From the NCBI GenBank assembly GCA_002435305.1, contig DJMH01000020.1, positions 1 through 5,945 on the forward strand: a stretch of 5,945 nt of DNA, in the 5' to 3' direction. The notes under the pieces are model-generated. The model was not told the origin of the DNA, ran no database searches, and saw only the letters and a program-made list of their open reading frames with translations. The position numbers were made by a program, and so were the translations under genes. Numbering within the stretch: position 1 is the first letter of the stretch; every line of letters begins with the position of its first letter. This stretch comes from Dehalococcoidia bacterium UBA6495 (GTDB taxonomy: Bacteria; Chloroflexota; Dehalococcoidia; Lucifugimonadales; UBA826). Positions 1 to 5,124 of the stretch are shown here, piece by piece.

Positions 1-1
1 A

Positions 2-157
2 CTGGCTCTTGAAAATCTTAATGCACCTGCCACGGCTGCCCAGATTGCCTCTGCGGATGCGAATGTTGCCCAGGCAGAGCTGGCTCTTGAAAGCCTTAAT
101 TCAGGAGCCACGGCTGCCCAGATTACCTCTGCGGATACAAGTATTGCTCAAGCAGAA
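2..157 (+). repeat. Two 78-bp (26-residue) tandem coding repeats, ascending arm of adaptor
   Basis: Units run 2-79 and 80-157, in frame with the adaptor gene. Both encode LALExLN, a short turn, then a TAAQI..SAD...AQAE helix. By eye about 64 of 78 bases match between the two units. The first begins at the window edge, so more units may lie upstream. The composition (Ala, Gln, Glu, Leu) fits a long coiled coil. Confidence 0.85.
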
Positions 158-1633
158 TCAAACTTGGCTCAAGGGAAAAACACGGTAACATCAACAGATG
201 CGGCCCGGCTGATTGCTCGACAGTCCCTTTGCGCCGCTGATAAGCAAGATGAGGTATTCTGGCTATGCCCGGACAACCTGAGAGGTCAACTTTTCCCAGA
301 TAAATTAATATCCTCTTTGATCGACGTGATTTCAAACAATATTTTGCCTGCAGAGGCTAATAGTTTATTGAATGCTCAGAAGAATTATGAAGCCGCGCTT
401 GAATCTCTACGGGTTTTAGAAAAAAATCTAGAACAGGGTTTGGGTAATAGGTCGGGATTGGACGAACCACCGACTGAAGCTGAACTTCTTCAGGCTACAC
501 GGGGATTAAACTCTGCTAAAGAACAAAGATCGGGATTGGATGAAGCACCAACTCAAGCTGAACTTCTTCAGGCAACTCGCTCCCTGCATTCTTCGAAAGA
601 ACAGAGATTGGCACTGGACGAACCCCCGACTGAGGCTCAGCTTCTTCAGGCAACCGGGTCGCTTCAGGCCGCCAAAGAACAGAGATCAGCACTGGACGAA
701 CCGCCAACAGAGGCTCAGCTTCTTCAGGCAACTCGGTCACTGCAGTCTGCAACAGCCGGTTTTAACACAGCCCTAAAGGACAAAGAAGATCTAGTGGAGG
801 GATATTCAGCTTCTCTGCTCATGTTCGGAGATATTCCGGCGTGGCGGGATTTGAAAGAAGGCATCGTGCCTGGCGAAGATGTAAATCAATTGAAACTTAA
901 TTTAATTGCTCTCGGGTATGGAACTATTGAAACATTGGGGGCAGATTGGAACTTTAATAAAAATACCTCAGCGGCGGTCATGAAATTCCAAGCAGATCTG
1001 AACATCATATCGTCAGGAGAAATAGTTCTTGGGGAGATTATATTTGCCCCTGGGACATCCTTGGTTAAGTCTTCTTCTACTTTGCAAACGGTAGGGGGAA
1101 AAATGAATGCCGGGACGGAACTATTTTTCCTAACCCCCGTTGAAAAAGTGTCGACCCAAATTGGATCTGATGGTGCAATAAACCTCTCCAGCGAATCTTT
1201 ACAAATAGTGGAAATCCAAGTAGATGTTGCTGACCGCAATCTAACCAATGAAGGGTCGAAAGTGGAAATTGAATTGCCTGATGAATCGATCGTTATAGGA
1301 ACAATACGACAGGTCGGTAATCTCGCAGTAGTCCCTCAGGAGGGAGACCCTTTCTTGGAAGTTTTGATTGGTGTGGAAGGTAGTACAGAATATTTTGAGT
1401 GGACAGGGGCAGCGGTAACAATAAATGTAACGAAAGAGTTGGCGAAAGGTGTGCTTGCGTCACCGGTAACCGGGTTACTGGCTCTATTGTCTGGGGGATA
1501 CGCGCTTGAAGTTGTCACCGCGACCGGAACTATCTTGGTGCCAGTGGAAACAGGAATATATGCTGATGGATGGGTTGAGATCAATGGATCTGGATTACAA
1601 CCTGGAACTGAAATTGTAGTGCCCAATCAGTAA
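2..1633 (+). CDS. Periplasmic adaptor (membrane fusion protein, MacA/HlyD-like) of an ABC exporter, 5' partial
   Basis: The reading frame is open to the left edge, so the N-terminus (membrane anchor, first lipoyl half) is missing; 543 residues are visible, ending at TAA. A TTG at 164 is not a start, because coiled-coil sequence continues upstream in frame. Visible order: two 26-residue Ala/Gln-rich repeats (residues 1-52); a non-repetitive segment (about 53-149) with Cys77 and Cys89; four 26-residue repeats (150-253); a peptidoglycan-binding-like domain (about 281-351, with a GEDVNQLKLNLIALGYG motif and Phe-Gln near its end); barrel-type beta sequence (about 400-480); and a MacA-like membrane-proximal domain (about 483-541, PVTGLLAL, GGYALEVV, PVETG, GLQPGTEIVVP). 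Such adaptors link an inner-membrane transporter to the outer envelope and stimulate the pump. The ATPase and permease genes directly downstream support an exporter role. The substrate is unknown. Family assignment is firm; domain borders are by eye. Confidence 0.9.
   Translation: MALENLNAPATAAQIASADANVAQAELALESLNSGATAAQITSADTSIAQAESNLAQGKNTVTSTDAARLIARQSLCAADKQDEVFWLCPDNLRGQLFPDKLISSLIDVISNNILPAEANSLLNAQKNYEAALESLRVLEKNLEQGLGNRSGLDEPPTEAELLQATRGLNSAKEQRSGLDEAPTQAELLQATRSLHSSKEQRLALDEPPTEAQLLQATGSLQAAKEQRSALDEPPTEAQLLQATRSLQSATAGFNTALKDKEDLVEGYSASLLMFGDIPAWRDLKEGIVPGEDVNQLKLNLIALGYGTIETLGADWNFNKNTSAAVMKFQADLNIISSGEIVLGEIIFAPGTSLVKSSSTLQTVGGKMNAGTELFFLTPVEKVSTQIGSDGAINLSSESLQIVEIQVDVADRNLTNEGSKVEIELPDESIVIGTIRQVGNLAVVPQEGDPFLEVLIGVEGSTEYFEWTGAAVTINVTKELAKGVLASPVTGLLALLSGGYALEVVTATGTILVPVETGIYADGWVEINGSGLQPGTEIVVPNQ
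449..760 (+). repeat. Four 78-bp (26-residue) tandem coding repeats, descending arm of adaptor
   Basis: Units run 449-526, 527-604, 605-682 and 683-760 with no spacer. Each encodes R-S/L-G/A-L-D-E-P/A-P-T-E/Q-A-E/Q-LLQAT, then S/G-L, ending in KEQ; the last unit degenerates to ATAG. The stretch CTTCTTCAGGC is kept in all four. Units 1 and 2 share GGGATTGGA, and units 3 and 4 share GCACTGGACGAACC, pointing to stepwise duplication. The repeats are coding, not CRISPR or intergenic. Confidence 0.95.
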
Positions 1634-1640
1634 GTGACAT

Positions 1641-2345
1641 ATGGTTAATATCGAAAATAGATCATCAGAATACGCACTGGAATTACAAGAAATAAATAAG
1701 GTGTATGAGGGACCCCCAATTGTTAAAGCCTTATCGGATGTATCTTTGACCGTCAATCACGGAGAGTTACTAGGCATAATTGGATCATCCGGAAGCGGGA
1801 AGACCACCCTTCTACATATAATGGGCACCCTTTCCACTCCAAGTAGCGGTTCTATATCTATAGATGGTACAAATGTTGTAGGTATGTCTGACAAACAATT
1901 ATCTGGGGTTAGATCTCGGAAAATAGGGTTTGTCTTCCAGGAATTTTTCTTGTTGCCTGGTTTTTCGGCCTTGGAGAATGTCGCCAATGGTCTGCTGTAT
2001 TCCGGAATACCCTCTGAAGAAAGGATGGAGCGGGCTTTTGAGATGTTGAGAACTGTTGGTCTGGGCGAACGAGGAGACCATTTGCCCAATGAATTATCCG
2101 GTGGAGAGCAGCAGCGTGTGGCTGTGGCTCGAGCGCTGGTGCACAAGCCATCCTTTGTTTTGGCAGATGAGCCGACTGGAAATCTCGACTCGGAAAATAC
2201 AGCTTCATTGATGGCCTTGCTTACTACTTTGAATGAAGGCGGAACCACTGTGATTTTAATTACCCATGATTTAGAAGTCGCGAAATCAGCTCAACGAAGA
2301 ATCACTCTTCGTGATGGCCGTGTCGATTCTGATCTAAGCCGGTGA
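1641..2345 (+). CDS. ABC transporter ATP-binding protein, MacB/LolD type
   Basis: A complete 234-residue cytoplasmic nucleotide-binding subunit that powers the exporter by ATP hydrolysis. All motifs are intact: Walker A GSSGSGKTT (48-56), Q-loop Gln100 (FVFQ), signature LSGGEQQR (152-159), Walker B FVLADEP (172-178) with catalytic Glu177, D-loop NLDS (181-184) and H-loop His209 (THD). The length and the LADEPTGNLDS wording are typical of the MacB/LolD/FtsE group, which pairs with FtsX-like permeases rather than with classic importers. It starts 7 bases after the adaptor stop and ends 11 bases before the permease, so the three are very likely co-transcribed. The ATG at 1641 has only a weak Shine-Dalgarno-like GTGA close upstream; translational coupling to the adaptor is plausible. 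LolD-like lipid transport is an alternative to small-molecule or peptide export, but the adaptor favours a MacAB-like system. Confidence 0.95.
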   Translation: MVNIENRSSEYALELQEINKVYEGPPIVKALSDVSLTVNHGELLGIIGSSGSGKTTLLHIMGTLSTPSSGSISIDGTNVVGMSDKQLSGVRSRKIGFVFQEFFLLPGFSALENVANGLLYSGIPSEERMERAFEMLRTVGLGERGDHLPNELSGGEQQRVAVARALVHKPSFVLADEPTGNLDSENTASLMALLTTLNEGGTTVILITHDLEVAKSAQRRITLRDGRVDSDLSR

Positions 2346-2346
2346 T
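2341..2346 (+). promoter_or_regulatory. Ribosome binding site for the permease (GGTGAT)
   Basis: GGTGAT can pair with AUCACC in the 16S rRNA tail and lies 10 bases before the ATG at 2357. It overlaps the ATPase stop codon (TGA at 2343-2345), which would tie permease translation to the end of the ATPase gene. A competing in-frame ATG at 2402 has GGAG only 4 bases upstream. Confidence 0.45.
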
Positions 2347-2356
2347 AAATTAACTT

Positions 2357-3574
2357 ATGAGTCACCCAACCAACAAACAATTTACAGACCTCCGGAGTAG
2401 GATGGGGCTATTGGACATTCTCAGTGTGGGCAGTTCTGGGCTTAGGACCCGAAGAGTTAGGGCCGCTTTATCTGTTCTTGGTATTACAATCGGGGTAGCA
2501 GCATTAGTGGGCATATTGGGGTTATCACAATCGGGAAGTGCAGATTTAATGAAAGATCTCGACGCTTTAGGGACTAACCTCCTAACAGTACAAGCAGGCG
2601 ATGGTTTCAGATCCCAGCAAGCCAGTTTATCTTCGGATGCGGCAGCTATGATCAATCGGATAACCCCCGTTTATGAGGTCTCGGCTACAACAAAAATTGC
2701 GGGAGGGGTTTTCTTGAATGATCTAATTCAAGACGGAAGGACAAAAGGTATCACGATTGTAGCAGCTGATCTCAACTTGCTTCGCACTCAAAGGGGTTCA
2801 CTGAAATCCGGGAAATTCCTTGATGAAATGACGTCAGAATATCCTTTCGTTGTTCTAGGCTCGGTTGCTGCGGAAAGGCTTGGAATAAGGAACACCTCTG
2901 GGAACCACAAAATTTGGTTGAAGGAAAAATGGTTCATGGTGATAGGTATTCTGGAACCTTTGCCTCTTGCAGCAGATTTAGATAGATCTGCTATCATCGG
3001 CTACCCCGCCGCTGAGAAGTTTTTGGAGATTGACGAGCCACCAGAGATTATCTACGTTCGCGCTTATCCGGAACATATCCGTGACGTGCGTTCTATTATG
3101 GCCGCGACGGTTAGCCCCGAAAATCCTGAAGAAGTTCAGGTAGGGCGGGCATCTGATGTTTTGGAAGCTAGGATTGCTGCCTCAGATGCTTTTTTGAATC
3201 TTTTTATCGGACTTGGAGCTGTAGCTCTCTTGGTAGGAACGATCGGCATTGCTAACGTTATGGTAATAGCGGTAATTGAACGCCGTAATGAAATAGGTTT
3301 ACGTCGAGCCTTGGGGGCGACAAAATTTCACATCGCAAGCCAATTTTTAACAGAATCGTTGTTGTTATCAACCTTAGGTGGAATTACAGGGGTAATTATG
3401 GGTATGTTGGTTACTGCTGGTTATGCGGTTTTCCGAGAATGGTCTATTGTCATTCCTGTGTATGCTATTTCGGGGGGGATATTGTGTTCTATTTTGATTG
3501 GTGGTATTGCAGGGTTTTATCCTGCCATGCGTGCGGCGAACGTTTCACCCACAGAAGCTTTACGGACTAGGTGA
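2357..3574 (+). CDS. ABC transporter permease, MacB/FtsX family
   Basis: A 405-residue inner-membrane subunit with the four-helix MacB/FtsX layout: TM1 (about 37-56), a large extracytoplasmic domain (about 57-278), then TM2 (about 279-304), TM3 (about 332-357) and TM4 (about 366-390). Family hallmarks are RTRRVRAALSVLGITIGVAA before and in TM1, IANVMVIAVIERRNEIGLRR after TM2, ALGAT, and a C-terminal GFYPAMRAANVSPTEALR. The extracytoplasmic part corresponds to the MacB-PCD domain, which in studied MacB proteins contacts the adaptor and couples ATP hydrolysis to shape change without carrying substrate across the bilayer. The ATPase is a separate gene here, unlike E. coli MacB where both are fused. 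The start could instead be Met16 (2402), because residues 1-15 are unlike the family and the usual N-terminus begins close to MGLLDIL. Substrate unknown. Confidence 0.95.
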   Translation: MSHPTNKQFTDLRSRMGLLDILSVGSSGLRTRRVRAALSVLGITIGVAALVGILGLSQSGSADLMKDLDALGTNLLTVQAGDGFRSQQASLSSDAAAMINRITPVYEVSATTKIAGGVFLNDLIQDGRTKGITIVAADLNLLRTQRGSLKSGKFLDEMTSEYPFVVLGSVAAERLGIRNTSGNHKIWLKEKWFMVIGILEPLPLAADLDRSAIIGYPAAEKFLEIDEPPEIIYVRAYPEHIRDVRSIMAATVSPENPEEVQVGRASDVLEARIAASDAFLNLFIGLGAVALLVGTIGIANVMVIAVIERRNEIGLRRALGATKFHIASQFLTESLLLSTLGGITGVIMGMLVTAGYAVFREWSIVIPVYAISGGILCSILIGGIAGFYPAMRAANVSPTEALRTR

Positions 3575-3581
3575 AACGTTC
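3538..3581 (+). repeat. 12-bp perfect inverted repeat spanning the permease stop codon
   Basis: GAACGTTTCACC (3538-3549) is exactly complementary to GGTGAAACGTTC (3570-3581), with a 20-base loop. The right arm holds the stop TGA (3572-3574). In RNA this would make a stable 12-bp hairpin 12 bases before the terminator stem. It has no T tract of its own, so it is more likely an mRNA 3'-end stabilising structure or a protein site than a terminator. Confidence 0.7.
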
Positions 3582-3593
3582 CCTTACTGACCC

Positions 3594-3619
3594 CCCGGGA
3601 AGCCATTTTCCGGGTTTTT
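3594..3619 (+). terminator. Intrinsic terminator of the exporter operon
   Basis: CCCGGGAA (3594-3601) pairs with TTTCCGGG (3607-3614) over 8 bp including one G-U pair, with a 5-base loop GCCAT, followed by five T residues (3615-3619). It sits 20 bases after the permease stop. The GC-rich stem and T run are the standard Rho-independent form. It separates the exporter genes from the CoA-transferase genes. Confidence 0.85.
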
Positions 3620-3637
3620 CTCAGATCATCCTGCAAA

Positions 3638-3664
3638 TTGACATCCTCTTTCCCTCCATATATC
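3638..3664 (+). promoter_or_regulatory. Candidate promoter with consensus -35 (TTGACA)
   Basis: TTGACA at 3638-3643 is a perfect sigma-70-type -35 box. The best nearby -10 is TATATC (3659-3664) after a short 15-base spacer; at 17 bases the hexamer is the poorer TATCGA. If used, it leaves a leader of about 200 bases before the CoA-transferase start. The imperfect -10 keeps confidence low. Confidence 0.3.
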
Positions 3665-3675
3665 GATAAAAATCA

Positions 3676-3688
3676 TTCAATTATTGAA
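3676..3688. promoter_or_regulatory. Short palindrome, possible operator
   Basis: TTCAAT-T-ATTGAA is a perfect 6+1+6 inverted repeat just downstream of the TTGACA candidate promoter, where a repressor could block initiation or early elongation. AT-rich palindromes of this length arise by chance, so this rests on position only. Confidence 0.2.
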
Positions 3689-3787
3689 AAGCCTTAACGA
3701 AGCGCCCCTAATACAATTACGAAGCCGAGTTCCAGATATCTTGCCTCTTATGAACGATACACACCGTAGTCACCTCGTACTCATGTG

Positions 3788-3816
3788 TTGATACCGTTAA
3801 ATAAATTCACTACCAT
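3788..3816 (+). promoter_or_regulatory. Candidate promoter proximal to CoA-transferase gene
   Basis: TTGATA (3788-3793, five of six to the -35 consensus) is followed after 17 bases by TACCAT (3811-3816, four of six to the -10 consensus). Transcription would start about 50 bases before the ATG at 3874. Spacing is ideal but the -10 is mediocre. Confidence 0.3.
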
Positions 3817-3862
3817 GATATTTGCTGAAAAATGTATTAAATTATGATTAATGAACTGAACT

Positions 3863-3868
3863 AGAAGG
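3863..3868 (+). promoter_or_regulatory. Ribosome binding site (AGAAGG) for first CoA-transferase
   Basis: AGAAGG lies 5 bases before the ATG at 3874, a plausible Shine-Dalgarno position, and supports this start. The protein then begins close to the usual family N-terminus, with the conserved GVRVIDFS at residues 15-22. Confidence 0.6.
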
Positions 3869-3873
3869 TTTCT

Positions 3874-5124
3874 ATGTCCGAACCGCAAACCTTATTAAGA
3901 AAAGGTGCCCTCGAAGGGGTCAGAGTTATTGATTTTTCTTGGATTGTTGCCGGCCCCCAATGTACCAGGATTCTTGGAGATTTCGGAGCAGATGTCATAA
4001 AGATAGAAAATGACGCCAACATGGATTACATTCGTGCCAGTAGGCCGGTCGGAGGTTCGAGTTCACCTAACCGTAGTCCATTATTTACGACACTTAACCG
4101 TAATAAAAGAAGCCTTACCCTCAACGTTATGCATCCGAGGGGTATGGAATTATTAAAAGATCTCATAAAAAAATCAGATGTGATCGTAGAAAATTTCAGC
4201 TCCCGGGTATTGGAGAAATGGGGGCTGGGATATGAGGAACAAAAGAAGATTAATCCCAAAATTATTTACTGTAGTATGTCCGGGTTCGGGCATAGTGGCA
4301 GGGATCGCGATTTCGTTACCTGGGGACCAACCGCTCAGGCTCTCTCTGGATTGACTTTCATGTCTGGCTTGCCAGGGGAAGAATCGGCTGGGTGGGGTTT
4401 CTCCTATATGGATCACACAGGAGGATTTTACGGAACCATCGCGATTATGATGGCATTAATTCACCGAAATAAAACAGGTAAAGGCCAGCACATTGATCTT
4501 TCCCAAGTTGAGAGTGGCATAGCTCTTACAGGCACTTCAGTGCTCGATTACACCGTCAATAACCGGCCATTCCGCAGAGATGAAATGCCCCCGGGTAACA
4601 GGGCTCCTGATCGGCAAATAGCCCCTCATAATAGCTATCCTTGCAAGGGGGACGACAGATGGTGCGTCATAGCAGTAACGAATGAAGATGAATGGGATAG
4701 CTTGGTTAATGCTGTTGGAAATCCAAGTTGGGCAGGCGAAGATCGGTTTGCATCGATGGAGTCAAGATTTGCTAATCAAGAGTTTCTAGATGCGTTTATA
4801 GCCCAATGGACTGTAAACCATTCCCCACATGAGGTGTTCGACATCCTGCAGAGGGCCGGCGTTCCGGCGGGAGCTGTTCAGACTCCTATGGAAAGAGCAG
4901 AAAAAGATCCTCAATTGAAACACAGAGACTTCATTTCTGAAATTCCACACGAGGAGCTTGGTAAAGCTAGAGTGGAGTCAATTCCAATGCGAATGTCGGA
5001 AACCCCTTGGCAGCTTGAAAGACCGTCACCTTTACTTGGTGAACACTCTGCCGAGATATACACGGAGCTATTGGATGTGACCCCTGAGGAATTGGGCACG
5101 CTATATGAAGATGGGGTCGCATGA
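3874..5124 (+). CDS. Class III (CaiB/BaiF family) CoA-transferase, first subunit
   Basis: A complete 416-residue protein, normal for the family. These cytoplasmic enzymes move CoA from a donor acyl-CoA to a carboxylic acid through an aspartyl-CoA thioester, acting as interlocked dimers. Visible marks: N-terminal GVRVIDFSWIVAGP (15-28), LGDFGADVIKIE (34-45), LNRNKRSLTLN (74-84), SMSGFGHSG (134-142), YMDHTGG (178-184) with Asp180 as the likely catalytic aspartate, TGKGQHIDLSQVE (201-213), the linker-region RAGVPAGAV (327-335), and the C-terminal PSPLLGEHSAEI (385-396). The next gene, another family member, overlaps its stop by four bases, so the two probably form a heteromeric enzyme, as in BbsEF (succinyl-CoA:benzylsuccinate CoA-transferase), or two steps of one pathway. 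Substrate cannot be read from sequence. A racemase of the AMACR type is less likely, because the overall pattern and pairing resemble transferases. Confidence 0.93.
   Translation: MSEPQTLLRKGALEGVRVIDFSWIVAGPQCTRILGDFGADVIKIENDANMDYIRASRPVGGSSSPNRSPLFTTLNRNKRSLTLNVMHPRGMELLKDLIKKSDVIVENFSSRVLEKWGLGYEEQKKINPKIIYCSMSGFGHSGRDRDFVTWGPTAQALSGLTFMSGLPGEESAGWGFSYMDHTGGFYGTIAIMMALIHRNKTGKGQHIDLSQVESGIALTGTSVLDYTVNNRPFRRDEMPPGNRAPDRQIAPHNSYPCKGDDRWCVIAVTNEDEWDSLVNAVGNPSWAGEDRFASMESRFANQEFLDAFIAQWTVNHSPHEVFDILQRAGVPAGAVQTPMERAEKDPQLKHRDFISEIPHEELGKARVESIPMRMSETPWQLERPSPLLGEHSAEIYTELLDVTPEELGTLYEDGVA

Larger units (their letters stand above)
3575..3873. other. 299-base intergenic region between exporter and CoA-transferase operons
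   Basis: The left part holds the terminator. The rest is AT-rich with no convincing gene. The only ATG-led frame noted (3750-3791, 13 codons plus stop) lacks a Shine-Dalgarno sequence. No tRNA-like or riboswitch-like fold was recognised. The promoter of the CoA-transferase pair must lie here, unless there is read-through; two candidates and a short palindrome are listed separately. Confidence 0.7.

Noticed and set aside
164..166. TTG as the start of the adaptor gene
   Set aside because: The same frame is open from base 2 and encodes the matching coiled-coil repeats of the same protein, so the gene simply runs in from outside the window.
449..760. CRISPR array
   Set aside because: The units are 78 bp, directly adjacent without unique spacers, and in frame inside a coding sequence.
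516..776. Open frames on both strands across the repeat block (516-752 minus, 540-776 plus)
   Set aside because: They exist because a 78-bp repeat, a multiple of three, keeps any open frame open. Their proteins are repetitive and resemble no family, and the overlapping adaptor frame is convincing.
1757..2248. 163-residue antisense frame inside the ATPase gene
   Set aside because: It is a shadow of a fully motif-conserved ABC ATPase; its product has no recognisable domain and no plausible promoter or ribosome site was seen.
1641..3574. FtsEX cell-division pair
   Set aside because: The permease has the MacB-type periplasmic domain and C-terminal signature, and an adaptor gene is linked upstream, which fits a tripartite exporter rather than FtsEX.
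3750..3791. 13-residue leader-peptide frame upstream of the CoA-transferases
   Set aside because: No Shine-Dalgarno sequence, no run of regulatory codons and no attenuator-like hairpin after it.
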